Shown: positions 11,001 through 21,931 of the stretch, one piece after another
How positions within the stretch are numbered: position 1 is the stretch's first letter
Layout of the letters: each line of letters begins with the position of its first letter
Origin: Idiomarina ramblicola
GTDB taxonomy: Bacteria; Pseudomonadota; Gammaproteobacteria; Enterobacterales; Alteromonadaceae
DNA length: 64,000 nucleotides
Direction of reading: 5' to 3'
Assembly (NCBI RefSeq): GCF_003987255.1
Contig: NZ_PIQC01000004.1
Location: 297,718 to 361,717, forward strand
The notes under the pieces: generated by a model
The model's input: only the letters and a program-made list of their open reading frames with translations
Told to the model about the DNA's origin: nothing
Database searches by the model: none
Translations under genes and position numbers: made by a program

Positions 11001-11864
11001 ATGGCCAGTGGTAAAGAGATAAAAACTCAGATCTCGAGTATCGGTAATACTCAGAAGATCACCAGTGCTATGGAAATGGTTGCTGCGTCGAAAATGAAAA
11101 AGGCGCAGGAACGTATGGAGGCAAGTCGCCCCTATGCGGACACCATTCGCAAGGTGATTGGTCATGTGGCGCGCGGTAACCTTGAATATCGTCATCCCTT
11201 TATGGAAGAACGTCAGGTTAAGCGTGTGGGTTACATCATTGTGTCTACCGACCGTGGTTTGTGTGGCGGCTTGAACGGTAATGAGTTCAAAAAAGTCGTT
11301 AAGCATGCCAACGAATGGAAAGAACAGGATGTTGAAGCGGATTTTGCCGCAATTGGCAGCAAAGCAACCAGTTATTTCAAGCGCTTTGGTAAGTTAAAGG
11401 CGCAGTTTTCAGGTATGGGCGATAAGCCAGAACTGAAAGAAATCACAGGTTCTATCCAGGTTATGCTGGATGCCTTTGAAGAAGGCAAAATCGATCGCTT
11501 GTACGTTGTATTCAACAAGTTTGTGAATACGATGACCCAAGAGCCGACCATTCATCAATTGTTGCCATTGCCGCAAGCAGGATCGGAAGAAGAGGTACAA
11601 ACAGGTAGCTGGGACTATCTGTATGAGCCGAATCCGGAAAGTATCCTCGATACGCTAATTCGTCGCTTTGTAGAAATGCAGGTGTATCAAGGCGTAGTGG
11701 ATAACTTTGCTAGTGAGCAAGCCGCTCGGATGATTGCGATGAAAGCTGCAACTGACAACGCCGAAGATATTATCGACCAGCTGCAATTGCGGTATAACAA
11801 GGCACGTCAGGCAGCAATTACGCAAGAAATATCGGAAATCGTGTCCGGCGCCGAAGCGGTATAA
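11001..11864 (+). CDS. atpG: ATP synthase F1 subunit gamma
   Basis: This 287-residue rotor shaft has the conserved N-terminal helix ([20 protein letters not shown]) and C-terminal helix ([18 protein letters not shown]), which pair as the central coiled coil. The middle domain contains the [11 protein letters not shown] motif. Length equals that of E. coli. Confidence 0.97.
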   Translation: MASGKEIKTQISSIGNTQKITSAMEMVAASKMKKAQERMEASRPYADTIRKVIGHVARGNLEYRHPFMEERQVKRVGYIIVSTDRGLCGGLNGNEFKKVVKHANEWKEQDVEADFAAIGSKATSYFKRFGKLKAQFSGMGDKPELKEITGSIQVMLDAFEEGKIDRLYVVFNKFVNTMTQEPTIHQLLPLPQAGSEEEVQTGSWDYLYEPNPESILDTLIRRFVEMQVYQGVVDNFASEQAARMIAMKAATDNAEDIIDQLQLRYNKARQAAITQEISEIVSGAEAV

Positions 11865-11888
11865 CGCGGCAACGGTTAACAGAATTGA

Positions 11889-13292
<1,404 letters not shown>

Positions 13293-13309
13293 CCGACCGG
13301 GAGGTTTGA

Positions 13310-13726
13310 ATGGCAGCACAAACATTAAATCTGGACGTTGTCAGCGCTGAAGACAAACTGTTTTCTGGTGTTGTGCAAACGGTTCAGGTCACTGGTAGCG
13401 AAGGTGAGCTGGGTATTTACCCAGGTCACGCGCCCCTACTGACAAAAATCAAGCCAGGTATGGTTCGTTATGTCAGTGAAGCGGGTGACGAAGAGCTTCT
13501 GTATGTTGCCGGTGGTGTGTTAGAAGTACAGCCTGGTCACGTCATCGTGCTTGCGGACATCGCTGTTCGTGGTGATGACCTTGATTTGCAAGAAGCTGAA
13601 GCAGCGAAGAAACGTGCTGAAGAAGCCATTGCCGATTCAGGTTCCGATGTGACCTACGCAGAAGCTATTGCTGAGTTATCGCGTGCGTTAGCTCAAATCG
13701 ATATTATTCGTAAGCTTAAGCGCTAA
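13310..13726 (+). CDS. atpC: ATP synthase F1 subunit epsilon
   Basis: This 138-residue protein has an N-terminal beta sandwich ([13 protein letters not shown]... [17 protein letters not shown]) and a C-terminal helical hairpin that can inhibit rotation. It is the last gene of the operon and is followed by a strong terminator. Confidence 0.96.
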   Translation: MAAQTLNLDVVSAEDKLFSGVVQTVQVTGSEGELGIYPGHAPLLTKIKPGMVRYVSEAGDEELLYVAGGVLEVQPGHVIVLADIAVRGDDLDLQEAEAAKKRAEEAIADSGSDVTYAEAIAELSRALAQIDIIRKLKR

Positions 13727-13747
13727 AACTTCTGCGTTAAACTACGT

Positions 13748-13783
13748 AAAAGGCCTTGTTGTTAGTGCAACAAGGCCTTTTTT
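13748..13783 (+). terminator. Rho-independent terminator of the atp operon
   Basis: A perfect 14-bp stem, AAAAGGCCTTGTTG (13748-13761) with CAACAAGGCCTTTT (13768-13781), closes a six-base loop and is followed by T residues. It lies 22 bases after the atpC stop. Confidence 0.92.
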
Positions 13784-13847
13784 GTCGTTACAATAGACTA
13801 ATGTAATAAGGCTTATGCTAGCGATACTGAATTAAGGACCTATTGAT

Positions 13848-15218
13848 ATGAAGTTACGCGTTGTTATTCTGGCCGCAGGAAAAGGAACCCGAATGCGATC
13901 GGACCTACCTAAGGTGCTGCACAAAGTAGCCAATAAACCGATGGTAGAGCATGTTATTGATACAGCACGGTCGTTAAAGCCAGACGCGATTAATTTGATT
14001 TACGGTCATGGCGGCGATCAGCTTCAGCAGGCGATAGCAGGCGATGACTTAACCTGGGTAGAACAACGTGAACAATTGGGTACCGGTCATGCGGTTCAGC
14101 AGGTTATTCCACACCTAAAAAGCAGTGAAAAAGTCATTATTTTGTATGGTGACGTACCGCTGCTGACAGAATCCACCTTAATTAAACTGGTAACCGCCAG
14201 CGCAAACACCTCGCTTGGTTTGCTGACTATGACGCTAGCAGAACCGATGGGTTATGGGCGTATTGTGCGTAATGAATGTCGCAGCGTAACCGGTATTGTC
14301 GAGCAAAAAGACGCAAATGCGCAGCAGTTAGCTATTAACGAAGTGAACACCGGTATTATGATTGCCGACAGCGATAAGTTAAAAAGCTGGCTTGAGCAAC
14401 TGAGCAATGACAATGCGCAAAAAGAATATTACCTGACCGATATTGTGGCAATGGCCGCCCAGGAAGGCGTAAATATTGCCACTGCACAGCCCGACAACGC
14501 GCAGGAAGTGGAAGGTGCGAATAACCGCCAGCAGTTAGCTTCTTTAGAACGTGCACTGCAGCAGCGTCAGGCGGAAGAACTCATGACCCAGGGTGTTACC
14601 TTAATTGATCCTGCCCGCTTCGACTGCCGCGGAAAATTAAGCGCCGGCAGCGATGTCATTATAGATATTAATGCGGTGTTTGAAGGCAGTGTGGTTCTGG
14701 GTGACCGGGTGGTTATAGAGCCAAACTGTGTCATAAGAAACTCCGTTATCGGTGATGACACGGTTATCCGCGCGAACTCCCATATTGAAGACGCAAAAGT
14801 AGCGAAAGGCTGCAAAGTAGGGCCTTTTGCACGCTTGCGTCCGGGTGCGGAACTTGCCGATGAAGCGCAGGTCGGAAACTTTGTCGAGATGAAAAAAAGC
14901 CGTTTGGGTAAAGGTTCGAAAGCCAGCCATTTAACTTATCTTGGCGACACCCAGGTGGGTGAATACGCAAATATTGGTGCAGGTACCATTACCTGCAATT
15001 ACGATGGTGTGAATAAAGCGCTCACCGAAATTGGTGACGGCGCTTTTATTGGTTCAAACAGTTCTCTGGTTGCGCCTGTCGCCATTGGCAAGAACGCAAC
15101 CGTTGGTGCCGGCTCGGTTATTACCCGCGCGGTAGCTGACGAGGAACTGGCTGTAGCCCGTGGCAAGCAGCGTAATATCAGCGGATGGCAACGTCCACAG
15201 TCGAAAAAAGGAAGTTAA
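13848..15218 (+). CDS. glmU: Bifunctional UDP-N-acetylglucosamine pyrophosphorylase / glucosamine-1-phosphate N-acetyltransferase
   Basis: GlmU acetylates glucosamine-1-phosphate and then couples it to UTP, giving UDP-GlcNAc for peptidoglycan and LPS. The 456-residue protein has the uridyltransferase loop LAAGKGTRMRSDLPKVLH near residues 8-25 and a C-terminal left-handed beta helix of hexapeptide repeats ending in ARGKQRNISGW. glmS follows after 3 bases, so the two successive pathway enzymes are co-transcribed. Confidence 0.97.
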   Translation: MKLRVVILAAGKGTRMRSDLPKVLHKVANKPMVEHVIDTARSLKPDAINLIYGHGGDQLQQAIAGDDLTWVEQREQLGTGHAVQQVIPHLKSSEKVIILYGDVPLLTESTLIKLVTASANTSLGLLTMTLAEPMGYGRIVRNECRSVTGIVEQKDANAQQLAINEVNTGIMIADSDKLKSWLEQLSNDNAQKEYYLTDIVAMAAQEGVNIATAQPDNAQEVEGANNRQQLASLERALQQRQAEELMTQGVTLIDPARFDCRGKLSAGSDVIIDINAVFEGSVVLGDRVVIEPNCVIRNSVIGDDTVIRANSHIEDAKVAKGCKVGPFARLRPGAELADEAQVGNFVEMKKSRLGKGSKASHLTYLGDTQVGEYANIGAGTITCNYDGVNKALTEIGDGAFIGSNSSLVAPVAIGKNATVGAGSVITRAVADEELAVARGKQRNISGWQRPQSKKGS

Positions 15219-15221
15219 CTT

Positions 15222-17054
15222 ATGTGCGGTATTGTAGGCGCGACGTCAGAACGTCGAGTAACAGGTATTTTACTGGAAGGTTTAAAACGACTGGAGTACC
15301 GGGGTTACGATTCGGCTGGAGTGGCTGTTATCGACGCTGATAATCACCTTAAAAGCGTACGCCGTACCGGTAAGGTACAGGAGCTGAAAGACGCCATAGA
15401 GCAAAACCCCTTAGACGGCACTATCGGTATTGCGCATACCCGCTGGGCTACGCACGGCGGCGTGACGGAAGCGAACGCTCACCCTCACCGCTCTGAAGAT
15501 GAAATTGCGGTGGTGCATAACGGCATTATTGAAAACCATGAACGGCTGCGCGAAGAACTAAAAGCCGAAGGTTATGTTTTTAACTCGCAGACTGACACCG
15601 AAGTAATCGCTCACTTAATTCACCACGAGCGCAAAACGCATGATGATTTGCTGGACGCAGTTAAATCGGCGGTACGTCAGCTGGAAGGCGCCTATGGCAC
15701 CGTGGTTATGGATACTAAATACCCAGAGCGTTTAGTGGTTGCTCGTTCAGGTAGCCCTTTGGTTATTGGTGTTGGTATTGGCGAAAACTTTGTGGCTTCT
15801 GACCAGTTAGCTCTATTGCCGGTAACCCGTCAGTTTATCTATCTGGAAGAAGGCGATGTAGCCGACATTAACCGCACTGAAATCGACATTTACGATTCTG
15901 AAGGTAACGCTGTCGAACGTGAAGTTGTTGAATCTGACGTAAGCTACGACGCGGGTGGTAAAGGCGAGTATCGCCATTTCATGCTAAAAGAGATTTACGA
16001 GCAGCCTATTGCCGTTCGTAACACACTGGAAGGCCGCTTGTCCGAAACCACCGTGTTGGATAACGCCTTTGGTGAAGATGCCGCAAGTATCTTAAAAGAC
16101 ATTGAGCACGTTCAAATAGTAGCTTGCGGTACCAGTTACCATGCGGGCATGGTGGCTCGCTACTGGCTGGAATCGATGGCGAATGTCTCGTGCAATGTCG
16201 AAATAGCCTCGGAATTTCGCTACCGCAAGTCCTATGTTCACCCGAACAGTTTGCTGGTGACTATTTCTCAAAGCGGTGAAACGGCGGATACCTTAGCGGC
16301 ACTGCGCTTGTCCAAAGAACTGGGCTATAAAGGCAGCCTCACCATTTGTAACGTGGGCTCCTCGTCTATGGTACGCGAATCAGACCTGGCCTTTTTAACC
16401 CGCGCAGGTGCAGAAATTGGTGTGGCATCAACCAAAGCGTTTACCACTCAGCTTACCGGTTTGCTGATGCTGACATTGGGTATTGGCAAATATAGAGGCA
16501 TGCCAGAGCAGCAACAACAAGCCGTTGTTCATGCGTTACAGGCATTGCCGGCTAAGCTGGAAGAAGCGGTATCATTAGCGGATGAAATTGAAGAGCTAGC
16601 GCAGGACTTTGCCAATAAAGAGCACAGTTTGTTCCTGGGGCGGGGTAATCAGTACCCTATTGCGATGGAAGGTGCGTTAAAACTGAAGGAAATTTCATAC
16701 ATTCACGCCGAAGCCTACGCGGCTGGTGAGCTAAAGCACGGCCCACTGGCGCTTATTGATGAAGAAATGCCGGTTATTGTCGTGGCACCGAACAACGATT
16801 TGCTGGAAAAGCTGAAGTCGAACGTTGAAGAGGTACGCGCTCGTGGCGGCTTGATGTACGTTTTTGCCGATAAAAACGCTCGATTTAAAGGCGATGAGTC
16901 GTTAAATGTGCTTAACGTCTGCCATTGCGACGAAGTCATAGCACCTATTGTCTATACCGTTCCTTTGCAGCTGCTGTCCTACTATGTAGCCCTGATTAAA
17001 GGTACGGATGTGGATCAGCCCAGGAACCTGGCAAAATCGGTGACGGTGGAATGA
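15222..17054 (+). CDS. glmS: Glutamine--fructose-6-phosphate aminotransferase (isomerizing)
   Basis: GlmS makes glucosamine-6-phosphate from fructose-6-phosphate and glutamine. The 610-residue protein has the N-terminal nucleophile Cys2 (MCGIVGA), the glutaminase motif HTRWATHG, two SIS domains ([29 protein letters not shown]) and the invariant C-terminus LAKSVTVE. The last 36 bases of this gene are the recognition site for TnsD-type proteins (attTn7), and a Tn7-like element has inserted just behind it without damaging the gene. Confidence 0.98.
   Translation: MCGIVGATSERRVTGILLEGLKRLEYRGYDSAGVAVIDADNHLKSVRRTGKVQELKDAIEQNPLDGTIGIAHTRWATHGGVTEANAHPHRSEDEIAVVHNGIIENHERLREELKAEGYVFNSQTDTEVIAHLIHHERKTHDDLLDAVKSAVRQLEGAYGTVVMDTKYPERLVVARSGSPLVIGVGIGENFVASDQLALLPVTRQFIYLEEGDVADINRTEIDIYDSEGNAVEREVVESDVSYDAGGKGEYRHFMLKEIYEQPIAVRNTLEGRLSETTVLDNAFGEDAASILKDIEHVQIVACGTSYHAGMVARYWLESMANVSCNVEIASEFRYRKSYVHPNSLLVTISQSGETADTLAALRLSKELGYKGSLTICNVGSSSMVRESDLAFLTRAGAEIGVASTKAFTTQLTGLLMLTLGIGKYRGMPEQQQQAVVHALQALPAKLEEAVSLADEIEELAQDFANKEHSLFLGRGNQYPIAMEGALKLKEISYIHAEAYAAGELKHGPLALIDEEMPVIVVAPNNDLLEKLKSNVEEVRARGGLMYVFADKNARFKGDESLNVLNVCHCDEVIAPIVYTVPLQLLSYYVALIKGTDVDQPRNLAKSVTVE
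17019..17054 (+). other. attTn7: attTn7 recognition segment in the glmS 3' end
   Basis: TnsD of Tn7 binds about 23-58 bp from the insertion point, inside the last codons of glmS. Here the centre of the target duplication is 17077, so the equivalent interval is 17019-17054. It contains the conserved CCTGGCAAAATCGGT run encoding the NLAKSV end. Confidence 0.8.
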
Positions 17055-17056
17055 GG

Positions 17057-17078
17057 AAGGGCCGAAAGGCCCTTTTTT
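17057..17078 (+). terminator. glmS terminator, T-tract abutting the transposon insertion
   Basis: The arms AAGGGCC (17057-17063) and GGCCCTT (17068-17074) close a GAAA tetraloop and are followed by T residues up to 17078. The duplicated target TTTTG (17075-17079) is the T-tract itself, so the element entered the terminator tail and the hairpin remains complete. Confidence 0.85.
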
Positions 17079-17079
17079 G
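17075..17079 (+). repeat. Target site duplication, glmS side (TTTTG)
   Basis: This 5-bp direct repeat is identical to 34174-34178. The Tn7 family always makes 5-bp duplications. Confidence 0.93.
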
Positions 17080-17144
17080 TGTCGGCGTACATTAAAGTTC
17101 TTAAGTAACATTAAAGATCTTAAATGAGACATTAAAGTTGTTAA
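17080..17144 (+). repeat. Right end of the Tn7-like element: three TnsB-type sites
   Basis: Three copies of ACATTAAAG-N-T-N-TTAA lie at 17089-17104, 17108-17123 and 17129-17144, spaced 19 and 21 bp. Close packing of sites is the hallmark of the Tn7 right end. A fourth copy is not recognisable beyond 17144. Confidence 0.92.
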
Positions 17145-17212
17145 ATTGTAGTGGTTACCGTTAGTTGTTTTTTGATGCTTTCTTGTCCAAACTAATGCTC
17201 GTAATAAATTTT

Positions 17213-17224
17213 AGAATATATTCT
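17213..17224. promoter_or_regulatory. Perfect 12-bp palindrome upstream of the DUF262-HEPN pair
   Basis: AGAATATATTCT is a perfect palindrome 14 bases before the GTG start and is placed to act as an operator. No regulator gene in the element is an obvious partner. Confidence 0.35.
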
Positions 17225-17238
17225 CACATAAGATTCTT

Positions 17239-18312
17239 GTGAATAAACCGGATAGAGAATTCAAGATGCATTTAAATGTAGGGCAAGTGACACTTATTGA
17301 TTTAGTTGATCAAGTCGAACGAAAAGAAGTTCTTATCAATAAAGAGTACCAAAGAGGCTCAGGTCTTTGGCCTGACTCTGCCAGATCGTATTTTATTGAT
17401 ACCATATTGGAAGGTTACCCATTCCCTAAAATATATTTATATCAAATATTTAATGAAATGGTTAACAGACCAATAAAAGAGGTGGTAGATGGTCAACAGC
17501 GATTAACCACAATTATAGATTTCTATTCAAATAAATTCCGCTTAACGTCGGCTTCACGTGACTATAGGGGCATGAAGTTTGAAGATTTGGATGATGATGC
17601 GAAGCAACGATTTATTTCGTATCAGATTGAGGTCTCAACCATACTGTCAGCGAAACGCTCTGAACTTCTAGAAATGTTTAGACGAATAAATGCTTACACG
17701 GCTCCGTTATCTGCCGCCGAGAAAAGACATGCTACTTATCAGGGAGCATTTAAATGGTTCGTGGTAGAAATGTCAGATAAGTACTCACCAGCCCTTGAAG
17801 GTCTAAAAGTCTTTACTTCCAAGCAGTTAGCTAGAATGCACGACTCTGAATTTATTGCCGATCTAATCTTGGCTTTAGAGTCAGGAATAGTGCAAAAGTC
17901 GGCTTCCTCAATAGAAAAACTATATAAAGAGTACGAGAAAGAATTTCCACATTCTGACTACTATTACGAAGTAATCGACTCATTCTTTCAGGTTCTTGCT
18001 ACCGATTTCGAGCCATTGTACGACACCTTCATGATGAAATCCTATGCATTGAACTCATTGTTCTGTGCGTATACACATTGCAAGTTTGGGCTTCCTGGAG
18101 TAGAGCAGTTTACTGATGTTAGGCCCGATCTGGAATTCAAAATTGATAAGGAACGAGTCTTACCGAAACTTGAGGAGCTTGCGAGTGCTCATGAAAATCA
18201 GGATGAAGAAGGTGAGCACAAAGTATATGTGAAAGCTTGTATGTCTAGTACTACCAAAGCTCCCCAGAGAAGAGCTAGGTTCAAAGTGCTCTGTGATGTG
18301 CTAACTCACTAG
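17239..18312 (+). CDS. DUF262 domain protein, first gene of a DUF262-HEPN pair
   Basis: The protein has 357 residues. The N-terminal half is a DUF262 domain (ParB/sulfiredoxin-like fold): KEYQRGSGLWPDSARSYFID, the GYPFPKIYLYQ strand, and the nucleotide-binding signature VVDGQQRLTTIIDFY with DGQQR near residues 84-88. DUF262 is the N-terminal part of GmrS/GmrD-type modification-dependent restriction enzymes and occurs in several defence proteins. The C-terminal half is helical and I cannot assign it. There is no HNH (DUF1524) motif in this chain, so any nuclease activity probably comes from the HEPN partner 2 bases downstream. Start is GTG at 17239; an in-frame ATG at 17266 is an alternative. 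Unusually, it lies between the transposon end and tnsA. Confidence 0.85.
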   Translation: MNKPDREFKMHLNVGQVTLIDLVDQVERKEVLINKEYQRGSGLWPDSARSYFIDTILEGYPFPKIYLYQIFNEMVNRPIKEVVDGQQRLTTIIDFYSNKFRLTSASRDYRGMKFEDLDDDAKQRFISYQIEVSTILSAKRSELLEMFRRINAYTAPLSAAEKRHATYQGAFKWFVVEMSDKYSPALEGLKVFTSKQLARMHDSEFIADLILALESGIVQKSASSIEKLYKEYEKEFPHSDYYYEVIDSFFQVLATDFEPLYDTFMMKSYALNSLFCAYTHCKFGLPGVEQFTDVRPDLEFKIDKERVLPKLEELASAHENQDEEGEHKVYVKACMSSTTKAPQRRARFKVLCDVLTH

Positions 18313-18314
18313 TA

Positions 18315-18965
18315 ATGCATTTAGCTAAAGCTTACAAAAAATTTAACTCACGGTGTTTCTCCTATAAATCGAGAGCCGATGAGATATATCTGAAGAAGAG
18401 AAAGCTTTCAAAATGGGAGTTTAACTACCTAACCGAAGTTCTCCTTTCAGATATGTGGCAGTCCTGGTGTAAGTTTAACCGGACCATGTTCCTGAGCTCT
18501 TGTTGGGGAACTAAAGCGCGTAATGGTGATTTGATTACAGGGATTGCGGCAGGGAAGTCTTGGCAAAGGCTTTGCTATGAGGCTAAGCAAAGTGCTTTTG
18601 GTAACAATACAACTCCCCAAGGTCATTTGAACTTCTTGATGAGAAAGGAACCTACTTGGGGAGATCTTGATGTATTTCTTCGAATTATCTCTAGAGTCCA
18701 ACCAAGTAATGAGCAGCAGCTATCAACAGCTTATGGTAGCTTTCATAATATCAAACAGCTTCAAATCATCAGAAATGCCTGTGCCCATAAAAACCAAGAG
18801 ACTTTTCTAGATGTTAAGCTTTTAAATCGACACTATTCTGGTGCCGCTATAAGCAGGCCTACTGAAGTAGCTTGGAAATTTAATCCTGCTAAACGAGCTC
18901 TTGCAGTAGATATATGGCTACATGAAATGAGAAAGATAGCTGATTTAGCAACATCAACGACTTAG
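18315..18965 (+). CDS. HEPN-domain protein (probable RNase, MAE_28990/MAE_18760-like)
   Basis: The 216-residue helical protein contains RNACAH at 153-158 in the sentence QIIRNACAHKNQETF, which fits the R-x4-6-H catalytic motif of HEPN ribonucleases. HEPN families of this kind often sit beside DUF262 proteins. The start follows the DUF262 stop after 2 bases, so the two are translationally coupled and probably act together. By analogy, one partner would sense and the other would cleave RNA on infection. The family name is by resemblance only. The motif and pairing are what is seen. Confidence 0.75.
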   Translation: MHLAKAYKKFNSRCFSYKSRADEIYLKKRKLSKWEFNYLTEVLLSDMWQSWCKFNRTMFLSSCWGTKARNGDLITGIAAGKSWQRLCYEAKQSAFGNNTTPQGHLNFLMRKEPTWGDLDVFLRIISRVQPSNEQQLSTAYGSFHNIKQLQIIRNACAHKNQETFLDVKLLNRHYSGAAISRPTEVAWKFNPAKRALAVDIWLHEMRKIADLATSTT

Positions 18966-18972
18966 TTTGATA

Positions 18973-18989
18973 AACCGAGTAACTCGGTT
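18973..18989. promoter_or_regulatory. 17-bp palindrome upstream of tnsA (candidate operator)
   Basis: AACCGAGT-A-ACTCGGTT has two perfect 8-bp arms around one base. It ends 31 bases before the tnsA ATG and has no T-tract after it, so an operator is more likely than a terminator. Confidence 0.45.
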
Positions 18990-19020
18990 ATGCTGAAACA
19001 AAGCAGATCGAGTTGATGAC

Positions 19021-19851
19021 ATGGCAAAATCAAAATACTCGCTGAGCGAGACGCAGATTACGAAAAGAATAAAGGACGGCCGCGGATCTGGCTCCGGTAC
19101 GGATTACAGCCCTTGGGTGCGGGTCGATGAAGTTCCATCTTTAGGCCGATCCCGACAGGTCTATTCTCATCTCACCAAACGCATTCACCACTTACTTTCC
19201 GATCTCGAATTTGCTGTTTTCCTGCTGCTTGATAACAACCCTTCCGTTACTGACATACGTGAACAATTTCCTCTGATTCGTGATGACACGCGAGATATCG
19301 CCCGGGAAAATGACTTGCTTCATCCTGCCAACAATGGCGTCGATATGGTCATGTCGTCAGACTTTTTAGTGGATTCTACTGACAAATCAGAGCCTAAATT
19401 TGTGCTACAAGCCAAGTACACAGATAGCCTTGATGATGCTCGCATTGTTGAGAAGTTAGAAATTGAACGGCGTTACTGGAAGCAAAAAGAGCTTCCCTGG
19501 TATCTCGTTACTGAGCGTGAAATTGATCCAGTAGCCAAGGCAAATATTGACTGGCTGTATGTTGTTAAAGGAGAGCTGGAATCGGGCGACAAGGTTCTAA
19601 CTGCGTCGAGTCTTGCGATGTTTAAAGCGGCAGTCGCGGATAACCCGGGGCTCAATATTATTGAGTTGTGTAAGGCCATTGACCGGGCTTACGACCTTGA
19701 GTTGGGTGAGTCACTTTATGATTTAAGAGTGCTATGCGCATCCCGTGTTATTACGTTTGATGTCAGAAAACCATTCAGAAAACTGAGCGGAAGGGATTTT
19801 ACGTGTCACGAGTTAGAGAGCTTGGGAGGTGCGGTGAATGTGGCGAGTTAA
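19021..19851 (+). CDS. tnsA: Transposition endonuclease TnsA
   Basis: TnsA cuts the 5' ends of the transposon so that, with TnsB, the element is excised for cut-and-paste transfer. The 276-residue protein has the restriction-enzyme-like core with E63 (SDLEF), D114 (MSSDFLV) and Q130-x-K132 (VLQAKY), the same positions as in Tn7 TnsA. The C-terminal part (about 170-276) corresponds to the winged domain that contacts TnsC. It overlaps tnsB by 14 bases. All catalytic residues are intact. Confidence 0.96.
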   Translation: MAKSKYSLSETQITKRIKDGRGSGSGTDYSPWVRVDEVPSLGRSRQVYSHLTKRIHHLLSDLEFAVFLLLDNNPSVTDIREQFPLIRDDTRDIARENDLLHPANNGVDMVMSSDFLVDSTDKSEPKFVLQAKYTDSLDDARIVEKLEIERRYWKQKELPWYLVTEREIDPVAKANIDWLYVVKGELESGDKVLTASSLAMFKAAVADNPGLNIIELCKAIDRAYDLELGESLYDLRVLCASRVITFDVRKPFRKLSGRDFTCHELESLGGAVNVAS

Positions 19852-21931
19852 TGATGTTGTTGAATATGACAACAAGCGGTACCGCATCTTGTTCGTGGAG
19901 AGCACCCGGCTTATTTGGTTGTGCATTGATGAGAATAAAGGAACACCCACCTCAGAGTATATCGATGTGCTCGAGGACTTAGTTGCTGCGGGTCAGCTTA
20001 CGCGCGTTGAAGACCCTTTTGCTGAGCTACAGATACTTACGCCGGAGGAAGGTAGTTCTGACTACAAACGTCGCGAAAAAGCTTATCAGGCGATTAAAGA
20101 CATCATCGTAGATGAGAAAATGTATTTTAAAAAAGAGCGTGCTGCACTGCTGAAAAATGTCGCTGACAAATCGAAAGTCAGTGTTCCTACGCTCTACAAG
20201 TATCTGAGAAGGTACTGGCAACGAGGTCAGCTTAAAAATGCACTACTGCCCGACTTCAAGAATTCTGGTGCGCCCGGTAAGCCTCGAAGTTTCAAAGACA
20301 AAACACCCGGGCAACGTCGAATACACAACCCGGGAACTACAGTGCCGTTAAACGATGATATACGTCGACTATTTCGACGTACTATAGAAACGGTGCTACT
20401 TAACGACAAGAATATGTCTGTCAGCTACGCGTACCGTAAGTTTGCTTCAGCTTATAAGTTCGCAAACCCAGATGCCAGTGAAGAGCAGATACCAACCTAT
20501 CGACAGTTTCAGCATTTTTATCTTCGTGAATACGAAAAAACCGACAAGCTTATAGCGCAAACACCTGTGACCAACTATCGCAAAGATGTTAGGCCGTTAT
20601 ACGGCACAGCAACCGAGCAAGCGTTAGGACCGGGGAGCCGTTACGAGATTGATGCGACAATTGCTGACATCTACCTGGTTGATGATGACGAGCCAGATAA
20701 GGTCATTGGGCGACCAACGATATACATGGTGATTGATGTATTTAGTCGAATGGTAACGGGATTTTACATAGGCGTAGATAACCCGTCTTACGTGGTTGCC
20801 ATGAAGGCTTTAACGTCCAGTTTTGGCGATAAAACTGAAGTGTGTAAGAAGTACGGCATAGATCTTTCACCGGAGGATTGGCCGTCAGTTGGTTTGCCGG
20901 ATGTTGTTCTTGCCGACAGAGGTGAGTTAATGAGCCATCAGGCTCAATACTTGATTGAAGGGTTAGGCGTTCGACTGGAGAGTGCTCCGCCCCGCCGTGG
21001 TGATGCTAAAGGGATAGTGGAGCGCTTTTTTAAGACTATTCAGGGCACCTTCAAGCCATATTTACCGGGTGTTGTTGAAGGCAATCGGATCAAAAAACAT
21101 GGTGAGAGTGATTATCGTGCGGAAGCTAAAATCTCAATGAACGACTTCACTGAAATAATGCTTAACGCCATTATTAATCACAATCTGCATAAACCGATGA
21201 AGAAATATGACCGCGCAGTGGATATTCCGGAAGAAGTTCCATCAGTTCCTATTCACCTATGGAACTGGGGCATTCAGAACCGTGTTGGAAAACTTCGGAA
21301 TGTCGACGTGGACCTTGCCCGGGTTGTTTTATTACCCAGGAAGAAAGTTACCGTTTCTGAGCAAGGTGTAAAACTTTGGGGCCTGACATATACCGGCCGA
21401 GAGCTGATTGAAGCCGGATGGATGCATCGGGATTCATCCGTTAAAAGGCCGAAAGGCCTTATGGCTGCTTACGACCCGGGAAGCGCTAACCATATTTACT
21501 TGTTTCCGGAAGTGGGTAAGAAACTGTTCTGGACTTGTGATTTATCGACTCGAAGCCGTGAGTTTCGAGATCTTACCTGGAAGCAAGTTTGGGAGAGGCA
21601 GCAAATCATTAAAGGTGCTCATGCAAAAGCTGAACAAGGATACGCGCCTAAAGCCCGGGAACTTGATCAGCTTATTGAAGATAAGGTTAAAAAAGCAACC
21701 AAGGGTAGCAGTGGATCAAAAAGCAGTGATGCTGAGCGTATTCGCAACATAAAGAAAAATAAAGCGGAAGCCAGAGAGCAAGAACGTCGGGATACGGCAG
21801 TTCGCCCTGAACGGGATAATAAAAAAGAACCGGCAAAAGTGGTTCCTATTAAGCACTCAAATGACGAGACTTACGATTACCCTGATTATCTGTCAGAGCT
21901 GTTTGGTGATGACTCGGAGCCGAACTCATGA
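19838..21931 (+). CDS. tnsB: DDE transposase TnsB
   Basis: TnsB binds the ACATTAAAG-type end sites, cuts the 3' ends and joins them to target DNA. The 697-residue protein has N-terminal DNA-binding helices (including VSVPTLYKYLRRYW), an rve-type DDE core with D272 (RYEIDATIAD), D360 (VLADRG) and E395 (KGIVERFF), a beta-barrel, and a charged Lys/Glu/Arg-rich tail near 600-660 that in Tn7 contacts TnsC. The triad differs by one residue from the Tn7 numbering. It overlaps tnsC by 4 bases. Confidence 0.96.
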   Translation: MWRVNDVVEYDNKRYRILFVESTRLIWLCIDENKGTPTSEYIDVLEDLVAAGQLTRVEDPFAELQILTPEEGSSDYKRREKAYQAIKDIIVDEKMYFKKERAALLKNVADKSKVSVPTLYKYLRRYWQRGQLKNALLPDFKNSGAPGKPRSFKDKTPGQRRIHNPGTTVPLNDDIRRLFRRTIETVLLNDKNMSVSYAYRKFASAYKFANPDASEEQIPTYRQFQHFYLREYEKTDKLIAQTPVTNYRKDVRPLYGTATEQALGPGSRYEIDATIADIYLVDDDEPDKVIGRPTIYMVIDVFSRMVTGFYIGVDNPSYVVAMKALTSSFGDKTEVCKKYGIDLSPEDWPSVGLPDVVLADRGELMSHQAQYLIEGLGVRLESAPPRRGDAKGIVERFFKTIQGTFKPYLPGVVEGNRIKKHGESDYRAEAKISMNDFTEIMLNAIINHNLHKPMKKYDRAVDIPEEVPSVPIHLWNWGIQNRVGKLRNVDVDLARVVLLPRKKVTVSEQGVKLWGLTYTGRELIEAGWMHRDSSVKRPKGLMAAYDPGSANHIYLFPEVGKKLFWTCDLSTRSREFRDLTWKQVWERQQIIKGAHAKAEQGYAPKARELDQLIEDKVKKATKGSSGSKSSDAERIRNIKKNKAEAREQERRDTAVRPERDNKKEPAKVVPIKHSNDETYDYPDYLSELFGDDSEPNS

